Source: Lysobacter sp. Root76 (GTDB lineage Bacteria > Pseudomonadota > Gammaproteobacteria > Xanthomonadales > Xanthomonadaceae). Taken from it: a stretch of DNA of 64,000 nt. The number at the start of each line of letters is the position of its first letter. Position 1 is the stretch's first letter. The position numbers and the translations under genes are program-made. Shown in pieces: positions 39,498-47,642 of this stretch. The notes under the pieces are model-generated. The model saw only the letters and a list, made by a program, of their open reading frames with translations. It was not told where the DNA came from and ran no database searches. The stretch is from contig NZ_LMIK01000004.1 of NCBI RefSeq assembly GCF_001428685.1, positions 388,094 through 452,093 on the forward strand, given 5' to 3'.

Positions 39498-41174
39498 TTG
39501 AACGAATCGGTCCACACCGGCGTCGCGCTCGGCGATACGCAAGGCAGCGCGACGATGCGCGCGGCCCAGTGGTGGCGCGGCGCGGTGATCTACCAGATCT
39601 ACCCGCGCAGCTTCCGCGACGACAACGGCGACGGCGTCGGCGACCTGCGCGGCATCATCGACAAGCTCGACTACGTCGCCGGACTGGGCGTGGACGCGAT
39701 CTGGATCTCGCCGTTCTTCAAGTCGCCGATGGCCGACTTCGGCTACGACATCGCCGACTACCGCGAGGTCGATCCGCTGTTCGGCAGCCTGGACGACTTC
39801 GACGCGCTGCTGGCCAAGGCGCACGGCCTGGGCCTGAAGGTGATGATCGACCAGGTGCTCAGCCATACCTCGGCCGAGCACGCCTGGTTCAAGGAAAGCC
39901 GCGCCAGCCGCGACAATCCCAAGGCCGACTGGTACGTGTGGGCCGACGCGCGCGAGGACGGCACGCCGCCGAACAACTGGCTGTCGCTGTTCGGCGGGGT
40001 GGCCTGGAAGTGGGAACCGCGGCGCGGCCAGTACTACCTGCACAACTTCCTCGCCGCGCAGCCCGACCTCAATTTCCACAACCCGCAGGTGCGCGCGGCG
40101 GTGCTGGACAGCGTGCGCTTCTGGCTGGACCGCGGCGTCGACGGCCTGCGCCTGGACGCGATCAACTTCTGCTTCCACGACGCGCTGCTGCGCGACAACC
40201 CGCCCAAGCCCAAGGAACGGCGCGTCGGCCGCGGCTTCAGCCCCGACAATCCCTACGCCTTCCAGTACCACCATCACAACAACACCCAGCCGGAGAACCT
40301 GGCCTTTCTGGCCGAGCTGCGCGCGCTGCTGGACCGCTATCCGGGCGCGGCGGCGCTGGGCGAGATCTCGTCCGAAGATTCGCTGGCGACCATGGGCGAG
40401 TACACCCGCGACGGACGCCTGCACATGGGCTACAGCTTCGAGCTGCTGACCCAGGACCATAGCGCGGCCTACATCCGCGCCACGGTGCGGACGCTGGAAG
40501 CGCAGATGCGCGAAGGCTGGCCGTGCTGGGCGATCTCCAATCACGACGTGCAGCGCGTGGTCAGCCGCTGGGGCGAAGGCGGCGAGCCGGCGCACTACGC
40601 CACCCAGCTCAGCGCGCTGGCCTGTTCGCTGCGCGGCTCGGTCTGCGTGTACCAGGGCGAGGAGCTGGGTCTGCCGGAAGCCGAAGTGCCGTTCGAAGCG
40701 CTGCGCGACCCCTACGGCATCGCGTTCTGGCCCAGTTTCAAGGGCCGCGACGGCTGCCGCACGCCCATGCCCTGGGACGACAGCGCCGGCGCCGGTTTCA
40801 GCGACGGCACGCCGTGGCTGCCGATTCCCGACAGCCACCGCGCTCGCTCGGTGAGCCTGCAGGAGGCCGACCCGCAGTCGCCGCTGCACGGTTTCCGCCG
40901 CTTCCTGGCCTGGCGCCGGCGCCAGCCGACGCTGCGCTTGGGCGAGATCGCGTTCCGCGAGGTCGCCGAACCCTTGCTGGCATTCACGCGCCGGCTCGGC
41001 GACGAGGAATTGCTGCTGGTGTTCAACCTGTCGGCGCAGCCGCAGGAGATGGCGCTGGACGCGCACGAAGGCTGGCAGCCGCTGCAGGGCCACGGTCTGG
41101 TCGAGGGCGAATGGGATGGCCAGCGCCTGCGCCTTCCGGCGCACGGCGCCTACGTCGCGCGGCGCGCTGGCTAG
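39498..41174 (+). CDS. GH13 alpha-glucosidase
   Basis: The 558-residue cytoplasmic or periplasmic enzyme has no clear signal peptide. It opens WWRGAVIYQIYPRSFRDDNGDGVGDLRGI, the oligo-1,6/alpha-glucosidase subfamily hallmark. The nucleophile is Asp220 (DGLRLDAINF), the acid Glu289 (ALGEISSED) and the third catalytic Asp350 (ISNHD). It would split maltose and short dextrins to glucose. I start it at TTG 39498, with GAGG five bases before; GTG 39492 and ATG 39555 are alternatives. It is divergent from the receptor and ends at a palindrome facing engB. Confidence 0.9.
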   Translation: MNESVHTGVALGDTQGSATMRAAQWWRGAVIYQIYPRSFRDDNGDGVGDLRGIIDKLDYVAGLGVDAIWISPFFKSPMADFGYDIADYREVDPLFGSLDDFDALLAKAHGLGLKVMIDQVLSHTSAEHAWFKESRASRDNPKADWYVWADAREDGTPPNNWLSLFGGVAWKWEPRRGQYYLHNFLAAQPDLNFHNPQVRAAVLDSVRFWLDRGVDGLRLDAINFCFHDALLRDNPPKPKERRVGRGFSPDNPYAFQYHHHNNTQPENLAFLAELRALLDRYPGAAALGEISSEDSLATMGEYTRDGRLHMGYSFELLTQDHSAAYIRATVRTLEAQMREGWPCWAISNHDVQRVVSRWGEGGEPAHYATQLSALACSLRGSVCVYQGEELGLPEAEVPFEALRDPYGIAFWPSFKGRDGCRTPMPWDDSAGAGFSDGTPWLPIPDSHRARSVSLQEADPQSPLHGFRRFLAWRRRQPTLRLGEIAFREVAEPLLAFTRRLGDEELLLVFNLSAQPQEMALDAHEGWQPLQGHGLVEGEWDGQRLRLPAHGAYVARRAG

Positions 41175-41184
41175 GCAGGCCCCA

Positions 41185-41204
41185 CCCGGCGCGATCGCGC
41201 CGGG
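41185..41204. terminator. Bidirectional terminator palindrome
   Basis: CCCGGCGCGATCGCGCCGGG is a perfect 20-base palindrome between the convergent alpha-glucosidase and engB genes. It can end both transcripts, though no T-run follows. Confidence 0.55.
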
Positions 41205-41207
41205 CGA

Positions 41208-41813
41208 CTACAGCTCCAGCCAACCGCCGACCACCGCGCGCGCTTCGTCGACGCCCTGCTTGGACTCGCCGGAGAAGGTCTGCACGCTGACCGAATTGCC
41301 GTAGGCGGCGAACAGGTCCTTGCGCACCGCCAGCAAGGCCTGCGACTGCTGGCCGCGGCCGAACTTGTCGGCCTTGGTCAGCAAGGCGTGCGCCGGCAGG
41401 CCGCGCGAAACCGCGTAGCCGAGCATCTGGCGGTCGTAGTCCTTGAGCGGATGGCGGATGTCCATGACCACGACCAGGCCGCGCAGCGCCTGCCGAGTCT
41501 GGAAATACTGGTCGATGAAGGCCTGCCAGTGCGCCTGCAGGTCCTGCGGGACCTTGGCGTAGCCGTAGCCGGGCAGGTCGACCAGGTAGCGGTCGGTGCT
41601 GGGCGGAATGTCGAAGAAGACCAGCTGCTGGGTGCGGCCGGGCGTCTTGGACACCCGCGCCAGCGCGTTCTGCTGGCACATGGCGTTGAGGGCGCTGGAC
41701 TTGCCGGCATTGGAGCGGCCGGCGAAGGCGACTTCGAAGCCGCCGTCGGGCGGGAGTTGCTTGGGCGTGTGCGCCGCCAACAGGTAGCGGGCACGGGCGA
41801 GAGGATTGGCCAT
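41208..41813 (-). CDS. engB: Ribosome-biogenesis GTPase EngB (YsxC/YihA)
   Basis: The 201-residue GTPase helps assemble the 50S ribosomal subunit. It has G1 GRSNAGKSS, a G2 Thr in TPGRTQQLVFF, G3 DLPGYGYA, G4 TKAD and the family's FIDQYFQTR segment. Length and order of motifs are standard. It is divergent from the cytochrome c4 gene, with a ~190-base shared upstream region. This engB/cytochrome c4 neighbourhood is known in gammaproteobacteria. Confidence 0.95.
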   Translation of the reverse strand: MANPLARARYLLAAHTPKQLPPDGGFEVAFAGRSNAGKSSALNAMCQQNALARVSKTPGRTQQLVFFDIPPSTDRYLVDLPGYGYAKVPQDLQAHWQAFIDQYFQTRQALRGLVVVMDIRHPLKDYDRQMLGYAVSRGLPAHALLTKADKFGRGQQSQALLAVRKDLFAAYGNSVSVQTFSGESKQGVDEARAVVGGWLEL

Positions 41814-42000
41814 GGGCGCTAGGATCGCACGGCGACGGTGCGAAACGCCCGCCGCGGAGCGCGTCGCAGGCCCGAAAACGCAGGCCGCGCGGCCCGCGGA
41901 CAGCGATTCGCGTTGACCGGCCCTGCCCCCGCGACGATAATTCCGAGGTTCCGGCGACCGCATCGCGGCCCGCCATCCCAGTGTTTCGGAGCCCAGCTAC

Positions 42001-42879
42001 ATGAGCCAAGCCCGCGTCCTAGGCATCGTCGGTCTGACCGTTATGGCGGCCGTCGCCGTCGCCTACGCCCAGCCCACGATCACGCCGATCCCCGACAAGG
42101 AGCCGGTCCAGGCCGCGCCGCTGGTCGAGAAGCCGGCCAGCTGGGGCGACGTCAAGGCGGGCGCCACCAAGGCCGGCACCTGCGCGGCCTGCCATGGCCT
42201 GGACGGCAATCCGACCGATCCGCAGTACCCGCGCCTGGCCGGCCAGAGCGAACGCTACATCGCCCACCAGATCGCCCTGTTCAAGAGCGGCGAGCGCAAC
42301 ACCGGCATGGCCGCGGCGATGAAGCCCTACGCCGATGCGCTGACCGCGCAGGACGCCCGCGACCTGGGCGCTTACTTCGCGACCCAGAAGTCCGGCGCCG
42401 GCGTGGCCGACGACACCGTGATCGCGTCGGGTCCGAACAAGGACAAGAAGTTCTTCGAGGTCGGCCAGCAGTTGTTCATGGCCGGCGACAAGGCGCGCGG
42501 CATTCCGGCGTGCATGGCCTGCCACGGTCCCGGCGGCGCCGGCAACCCCGGCCCGGCCTACCCGCACGTGGCCGGCCAGCAGGCCGCCTATGCCCAGCGC
42601 CGCCTCGAGGAATACCGCGCCGGCACCACCACCCAGCGCGATCCGCACCTGTTCAACGTGATGGCGGCCGTGGCCAAGAACCTCACCGACGAGGAAATCG
42701 GCTCGCTGTCCAGCTACCTGCAGGGCCTGCACGAGCGCGCCGACGACTTCGCCGCCGCCGATGCGCCGGCTCCGGCCGTCGCTGCGCCCGCCGCGGCTCC
42801 GGCACCGGCTCCGGCCGCGCCCGCTCCGGCGGCGCCTGCCAAGGACGCCGCTCCGGCCAAGCCGGCCACCGGCGCCTGA
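42001..42879 (+). CDS. Dihaem cytochrome c4, with Ala/Pro-rich tail
   Basis: This periplasmic electron carrier donates electrons to terminal oxidases. The 292-residue protein has a signal peptide (to about AYA, residue 23) and two haem-binding motifs, CAACH (61-65) and CMACH (171-175). Each lies in a domain with PRLAGQ/PHVAGQ and YxxxQ features. After residue ~245 there is an Ala/Pro/Lys-rich tail absent from the ~200-residue family average; it may anchor or space the protein. A terminator hairpin follows. Confidence 0.93.
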   Translation: MSQARVLGIVGLTVMAAVAVAYAQPTITPIPDKEPVQAAPLVEKPASWGDVKAGATKAGTCAACHGLDGNPTDPQYPRLAGQSERYIAHQIALFKSGERNTGMAAAMKPYADALTAQDARDLGAYFATQKSGAGVADDTVIASGPNKDKKFFEVGQQLFMAGDKARGIPACMACHGPGGAGNPGPAYPHVAGQQAAYAQRRLEEYRAGTTTQRDPHLFNVMAAVAKNLTDEEIGSLSSYLQGLHERADDFAAADAPAPAVAAPAAAPAPAPAAPAPAAPAKDAAPAKPATGA

Positions 42880-42918
42880 GACCCGCGGCGCGCGGCCCGT
42901 TCCGCGCAATCGCCACGA

Positions 42919-42948
42919 AACGCCGGCCCCGTGGCCGGCGTTTTCGTT
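42919..42948 (+). terminator. Rho-independent terminator after cytochrome c4
   Basis: AACGCCGGCC (42919-42928), loop CCGT, and GGCCGGCGTT (42933-42942) form a 10-bp stem, followed by TTCGTTT. Confidence 0.8.
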
Positions 42949-43051
42949 TGCGCGGGCGCGGCGATCCTGCGCCCGCGATTTCCTTTCGCGATTTCTTTTA
43001 TCGTGGGCGCCGAAACGGCCCGCCCCGGGCCGGCCACGACCCGAGCCGACC

Positions 43052-43891
43052 ATGCCGCCCATCCGTCTCGCTCCGCTGCTGATCGCATTGCTGGCGCTGA
43101 GCGCCTGTAAGCCGTCCGCGCCCGCCGACAGCGCCACGCCCGCCGATCCCGCCGCCAGCGCCCTCGTCGCCGCCGAACCCGCCGTCGAAGGCGAGCCCGC
43201 GGTCGCCGCAGGCGCCGAACCCGCCGCGGCGACGCCTGCTGCGGCGACACCGGCCGCGGCTCCAGCAGCGGCAGCGCCACCGGCCGCCGCCTCCCAGGGC
43301 CTGGTCGCCGGCAAGGACTACGCGGCCATCGACGGCGGCCAGCCGTTCGCGCCGGTGCCCGGCAAGATCGAGGTCGTCGAGGTGTTCGGCTACGTCTGCC
43401 CGGCCTGCGCCCAGTTCCAGCCCCTGGTCAACGCCTGGAAGGCCAAGCAGGCCGCGGACGTGCATTTCACCTACGTGCCGGCGCCGTTCGGCCCGGAGTG
43501 GGAGCCCTACGCCCGCGCCTATTACGTGTCCGACTCGATGGGCCTGGTCGCGCGCAGCCACGACGCCCTGATCCGCGCCATTCACCTCGAACAGAGCATG
43601 CCCGGCGAAGGCGACAAGCCCGACGATGCGGCGATCGGCCGCTTCTACGGCCGCTACGGTGCCGACCCGCAGCAGTTCGTGGCCGCCATGAACAGCTTCG
43701 CCACCGTGACCCGGGTCAATCGCGGCAAGCAGTTCATGATGCGCAGCGGCGTCGAGCAGACCCCAACCCTGGTCGTTAACGGAAAATACCGGGTGATCGG
43801 CAGCAGTTTCGAGGACATGCTGCGCATTGCCGACGTTTTGATCGCACAGGAACGAGCCGCGCGCATGCCGGCCGCCGCCGCTGCGCGCTAA
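43052..43891 (+). CDS. DsbA-like thioredoxin-fold lipoprotein, CPAC active site
   Basis: The 279-residue protein has a lipobox (LALSAC, Cys19), so it is probably a lipoprotein. An Ala/Pro/Glu-rich linker follows (20-83), then a DsbA domain (about 84-265). The redox motif is CPAC (116-119) instead of DsbA's CPHC, and the cis-Pro loop is EQTPTLVVNG. The change at the His position should alter redox potential, so it may act as a reductase or isomerase partner rather than a general oxidase. It is the first of three tandem DsbA-like genes. Confidence 0.88.
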   Translation: MPPIRLAPLLIALLALSACKPSAPADSATPADPAASALVAAEPAVEGEPAVAAGAEPAAATPAAATPAAAPAAAAPPAAASQGLVAGKDYAAIDGGQPFAPVPGKIEVVEVFGYVCPACAQFQPLVNAWKAKQAADVHFTYVPAPFGPEWEPYARAYYVSDSMGLVARSHDALIRAIHLEQSMPGEGDKPDDAAIGRFYGRYGADPQQFVAAMNSFATVTRVNRGKQFMMRSGVEQTPTLVVNGKYRVIGSSFEDMLRIADVLIAQERAARMPAAAAAR

Positions 43892-43947
43892 GCCCGGCCA
43901 CGGAACTTCCGCGCGCGACGCCGGTCACATCCGATACTCCTGGTTCG

Positions 43948-43986
43948 AGACGCCGGCCGTTATGCTTAACGCCGGCGTCTTTTTTT
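43948..43986 (+). terminator. Rho-independent terminator after the CPAC DsbA-like gene
   Basis: AGACGCCGGC and GCCGGCGTCT form a 10-bp stem across a 13-base loop containing CGTTATGCTTA. A T-run extends to 43986. Confidence 0.9.
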
Positions 43987-44047
43987 GTCCGGACGCCCCC
44001 CAATGCGGTCCTCACCGCCCCCGATCCGATCGCCGCGAGACCCTGCG

Positions 44048-44722
44048 ATGACCCCACGCCCGTTCCGCCTGCTCCCGACCCTCGCCGCCCTGGCCCTGAG
44101 CGCGCTGCTGCCGCTGGCCGCGTCGGCCGCCGGCAAGACCGCCGCCCCGGCACTGGAAGCGGACCGCGACTACTTCGTGATCGACGACGGCCGCCCCTAC
44201 GCGCCGGTGCGCGGCAGGATCGAGGTGGTCGAAGTGTTCGGCTACACCTGCCCGCACTGTGCCCACGCCCAGCCGTTGATCGCCGCCTGGAAGGCCAAGC
44301 AGCCCAAGGACGTGAACTTCGTCGCGGTGGCGGCGCCGTTCGGCGGCTATTGGCAGCCCTACGCCAAGGCCTACTACACCGCCCAGGCCATGGGCCTGAC
44401 CGGCAAGACCCACGAGGCGGTGTTCAATGCCCTGCACGAAGAGCGCAGCCTGCCGATCAACAACGCCTCGCCGCAGGAAATCGCCAACTTCTACGCACGC
44501 TACGGCGCCGATGCCGAGAAGTTCGCCGCGACCATGGAGAGCAAGGGCATCGAGGACCAGCTCGAGCGCGCACGCGACTTCATCACCCGCAGCGGGGTCG
44601 ACGCCACGCCGATGTTCGTGGTCAACGGCAAGTACCGGGTCGCCGGCCGCAGCTTCGAAGAGAGCCTGCGCATCGTCGACCAGTTGGTCGCGCGCGAGCG
44701 CGCGGCCGGCAAGGCGCGTTGA
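44048..44722 (+). CDS. dsbA: Periplasmic thiol:disulfide oxidoreductase DsbA
   Basis: The 224-residue protein has a cleavable signal peptide (to about ASAA, residue 28). The DsbA thioredoxin/helical fold has the active site CPHC (68-71) and cis-Pro loop DATPMFVVNG. It matches the usual DsbA length and introduces disulfides into exported proteins. It is the middle member of the triplet and the only one without a lipobox or long linker. A hairpin lies downstream, but without a T-run. Confidence 0.92.
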   Translation: MTPRPFRLLPTLAALALSALLPLAASAAGKTAAPALEADRDYFVIDDGRPYAPVRGRIEVVEVFGYTCPHCAHAQPLIAAWKAKQPKDVNFVAVAAPFGGYWQPYAKAYYTAQAMGLTGKTHEAVFNALHEERSLPINNASPQEIANFYARYGADAEKFAATMESKGIEDQLERARDFITRSGVDATPMFVVNGKYRVAGRSFEESLRIVDQLVARERAAGKAR

Positions 44723-44765
44723 GCCGGCGCGGCCGCCCCGGTCGCGCCTACACTCCGTGTTCAGC

Positions 44766-44794
44766 GCGTCGGCCGTTATCCTGACGGCCGACGC
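44766..44794 (+). terminator. Hairpin after dsbA
   Basis: GCGTCGGCCGT (44766-44776) and ACGGCCGACGC (44784-44794) form an 11-bp stem with a 7-base loop. It is related in sequence to the terminator at 43948 (both contain CGTTAT) but has no T-run, so it may attenuate or protect the RNA 3' end rather than terminate fully. Confidence 0.5.
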
Positions 44795-44869
44795 ATTCCC
44801 CGGCGTCGCGACGGCACTGCCGTCTGCGCGCCGCCAATCCGATCCGACCGTTTTGTGGAGATTCGATCC

Positions 44870-45730
44870 ATGACCCTGCGCCTGGCCCAGCCGCACCGTT
44901 ACCCCGTCCTGTTCGCCGCCCTGTTCGCGCTGGCCGCCTGCACCCAGCAGCAGGAAGCCGCCGCTCCCTCCGCCGAAACCGCCGCCGCGCCGAGCAGCGA
45001 AGCCGCGCCCGCCAACGCGGCGCCGACGCCGACCCAGGAAGCCGCGCCCGAGACCGTGATCACGCCCGCCGCCGTCGCCACCGCGCCGACCGGCCCGGCC
45101 CCGGTCGCCGGCACCGACTACGTCGAGATCCCGGGCGGCACGCCGTACGCGCCGGGCACCGGCAAGATCGAAGTGGTCGAAGTGTTCGGCTACACCTGCC
45201 CGCACTGCGCCGAGTTCGAGCCGCTGGTCAACTCCTGGCGCGCCAAGCAGACCGCCGACGTCAACTTCGTCCCGGTCGCCGCGCCGTTCGGCGGCTACTG
45301 GGTGCCCTACGCCAAGGCGTTCTACACCGCCGAGTCGATGGGCCTGGTCGGCCGCACCCACGACGCGATGTTCCGCGCCGTGCACCTGGAGCGCAGCCTG
45401 CCGGTCAACGGCGTCAAGCCGGTCGACTTCGCCGAGTTCTACGCCAAGTTCGGCGCCAACAAGCAGCAGTTCGAAAGCACCTACGCCAGCTTCGCGATCG
45501 ACGCCAAGCTCAAGCGCGCCGAGGCCTTCCTGACCCGCAGCGGCGTCGAGTCCACGCCCAACATCGTGGTCGACGGCAAGTACCGCGTGATCGGCAAGAA
45601 CTTCGAGGACATGCTGCGCATCACCGACCACCTGGTCGCGCAGGAACGCGCCGCGCGCACCGGCGGCGCCGCTCCGGCCGCCGAGGGCAGCGCTCCGGCC
45701 ACCGGCCCGGCCGCAGCCGCCGCGCAGTAA
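44870..45730 (+). CDS. DsbA-like lipoprotein, CPHC active site
   Basis: The 286-residue protein has a lipobox (LAAC, Cys24), an Ala/Pro/Thr-rich linker (25-80) and a DsbA domain with CPHC (110-113) and cis-Pro loop ESTPNIVVDG. A second low-complexity Ala/Pro tail (about 265-286) follows. It resembles the first gene of the triplet in lipoprotein layout but has the oxidase-type active site of the second. Membrane attachment may let it serve a defined partner. It is followed after seven bases by the EEP-family gene. Confidence 0.88.
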   Translation: MTLRLAQPHRYPVLFAALFALAACTQQQEAAAPSAETAAAPSSEAAPANAAPTPTQEAAPETVITPAAVATAPTGPAPVAGTDYVEIPGGTPYAPGTGKIEVVEVFGYTCPHCAEFEPLVNSWRAKQTADVNFVPVAAPFGGYWVPYAKAFYTAESMGLVGRTHDAMFRAVHLERSLPVNGVKPVDFAEFYAKFGANKQQFESTYASFAIDAKLKRAEAFLTRSGVESTPNIVVDGKYRVIGKNFEDMLRITDHLVAQERAARTGGAAPAAEGSAPATGPAAAAAQ

Positions 45731-45737
45731 TCGTCGT

Positions 45738-46514
45738 ATGGACCCGGCCGGCATGGATACGCGCAGACGACTGCGTCTGCTCAGCGCCAACATCCAGGCC
45801 GGGTCCAGCACGCGCCGCTACAGCGACTACGCGACCCGCAGCTGGTCGCACGTGCTGCCCGCCGGCAACAAGCGCGGCAGCCTCGACACCATCGCCCAGC
45901 TGGCCGGCGAGCACGACATCGTCGGCCTCAACGAAAGCGACCCGGGCAGCCTGCGTTCGGGCTTCACCAACCAGACCCACTACCTGGCCCAGCGCGCCGG
46001 CTTCGACTACTGGAGCCACCAGCCCAACCGCCGCGTCGGCAGCGTCGCCTCCAGCGCCAACGGCCTGCTGAGCAAGCTCGAACCGCGCGAAGTCATCGAC
46101 CATCCGCTGCCCGGCCGGGTCAAGGGCCGCGGCGTGCTGATGGCGCACTTCGGCGACGACGACGACGCCCTGACCGTCGCCGTCGCGCATCTGTCGCTGG
46201 GCGCGGCCTCGCGCGCCTCGCAGCTGGCCTTCATCGCCGAACTGCTGCACGACCACCCGCACGCGGTGCTGATGGGCGACTTCAACTGCTCGGTCGATCA
46301 GCCGGAAATGCGCACCCTGTTCCAGCGCACCCGCCTGCAGCCGCCGCAGTCCGCGCTGCCGACCTTCCCGAGCTGGCGCCCGCAAAGGGCGATCGACCAC
46401 ATCCTGATCGGCGACGGCCTGAGCTGTACGTCCGCACGCGCCGTGCCGGCCGCGCTGTCCGATCACCTGGCGCTGTCGCTGGAACTCGAAGTTCCGGATC
46501 ACGCGCTGCTCTAA
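45738..46514 (+). CDS. Endonuclease/exonuclease/phosphatase family protein
   Basis: The 258-residue protein has the catalytic blocks of the EEP fold: LSANIQAG (Asn), IVGLNESD (Glu), VAVAHLSLG (His), LMGDFNCSVD (Asp-Asn), IDHILIGDG and LSDHLALSLE (Asp-His). Members cut DNA, RNA, sphingolipids or phosphoinositides with Mg2+; the substrate here is unknown. No signal peptide is obvious. The close spacing to the upstream DsbA-like gene suggests cotranscription. ATG 45753 is an alternative start. Confidence 0.85.
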   Translation: MDPAGMDTRRRLRLLSANIQAGSSTRRYSDYATRSWSHVLPAGNKRGSLDTIAQLAGEHDIVGLNESDPGSLRSGFTNQTHYLAQRAGFDYWSHQPNRRVGSVASSANGLLSKLEPREVIDHPLPGRVKGRGVLMAHFGDDDDALTVAVAHLSLGAASRASQLAFIAELLHDHPHAVLMGDFNCSVDQPEMRTLFQRTRLQPPQSALPTFPSWRPQRAIDHILIGDGLSCTSARAVPAALSDHLALSLELEVPDHALL

Positions 46515-46865
46515 GCGGGCGGGACCTCTTCAATTCGAGCCTCTGCACAGCATCCGCCTGCGCAGACATGCGGCTGTTCCGCCGCACACGATTCCGTACG
46601 CATTCGCATTTCGCCTGCGTTCGTCGAATCGTGTCGGCGCTTGCTTACTGGGCGATTATTTCGACTTTCTAGCCCACGCCTACCAAGGCGCGTGCAATTG
46701 ATCCACATCATTTAGTCATTTACCGCATAAACACTGAGCACATATAGCGCAACCAGATGCGTTGCCAAAAAAATGTCGTTGACTTACTTGAAATCGCAGC
46801 GTTACGTTGAGTCCATCGACCCAGTGCGTATGACGCCGCTGTAGCCCGAACAGATTGCACTAGGG
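46515..46865. other. AT-richer gene-free stretch before the XVIPCD gene
   Basis: No gene can be supported here. From about 46590 the base composition falls clearly below the surrounding very GC-rich DNA, with runs such as AAAAAAATG and ATTTAGTCATTT, and every plus-strand frame has stops. The stop in frame with the next gene is the TAG at 46842. The composition suggests acquired DNA or the decayed 5' part of a longer gene. Confidence 0.6.
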
Positions 46866-47537
46866 ATGCATCATTTTCTTGATGTCGATGGCAACGGCCA
46901 GCCAGACCGATCGATACTTTCGCAGCCGCACGCACGCGAACTTGCCGACAAGCACCGGCCCATGTTCGACAAGTACAGGGGCGACGTCGAGAATATTCGC
47001 GGCGGGATTTCTGTCGGCGCTTCAAGCCTGCGCGGTGCTAAGGGCGTGGCTGACGAGATCGGCAGGCTGCTTCCCGATAGACCCGCCGAGAGCCCGTTCA
47101 AGAACGCGCACGGCGCATTGCCTGCGTCGGAGCAACGCGCCATCGATCCGCGTCATCCCAACCATCCGAACCACTCGATGCATAGCAGCCTCCACGCCGG
47201 TATCGAACGTGTGTTCGCTCAACAGGGACTTCCGCTCAACGAGACCGCCGAGCGCACCACAGCGGCGCTACTCTTGAACTCGCGGCAAGCAGGGCTGGAG
47301 CAGGTCAACCATGTCGTCGCCGGCCGCAGCACGCCGGCCGGCACGGATCTTTTCGCCGTGCAAGGCGAACTGGCAGACCCTGCACACAAGCGCGCGCAGG
47401 TTAATACCGAGGTCGCAGCTCAGATCCCGGTCGAAAAGTCATTCCAGCAGCTAGCTGCGGTCAATCAGCAGCTGACGCTGACGCAGGATCAGCAAAGCAA
47501 AGAACAGACCCGAGCCCAATCGGTTCGTACCGTCTAA
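46866..47537 (+). CDS. XVIPCD-containing protein, probable type IV secretion effector (X-Tfe)
   Basis: The 223-residue protein's C-terminal ~120 residues match the XVIPCD domain by which Xanthomonadaceae effectors bind VirD4. Seen in order are HPNHPNHSMHSSLHAGIERV, GLEQVNHVVAG (the GLxxxxHV block), DLFAVQGELADPAHKRAQV and IPVEKSFQQL, then a Gln-rich end. The first ~95 residues contain only an EF-hand-like DVDGNGQPD loop and a short helical part; no known toxin domain is visible. No adjacent immunity lipoprotein was found. The ATG has only AGGG immediately next to it, so the gene may be 5'-truncated. Confidence 0.8.
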   Translation: MHHFLDVDGNGQPDRSILSQPHARELADKHRPMFDKYRGDVENIRGGISVGASSLRGAKGVADEIGRLLPDRPAESPFKNAHGALPASEQRAIDPRHPNHPNHSMHSSLHAGIERVFAQQGLPLNETAERTTAALLLNSRQAGLEQVNHVVAGRSTPAGTDLFAVQGELADPAHKRAQVNTEVAAQIPVEKSFQQLAAVNQQLTLTQDQQSKEQTRAQSVRTV

Positions 47538-47642
47538 GCCGCATTTCCTTCAGCCCGGCCTCAGCCGCACCGCCCCGCAAGGGGTGGTCAGGAGCGCTTT
47601 GTGTCCCAACTTCATCACGCGCTGCTCTGAGCGAGCGTCGCC

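Noticed and set aside
46772-46843. 23-codon ORF in the AT-richer island
   Set aside because: It has no recognisable motif or ribosome site and does not join in frame with the XVIPCD gene.
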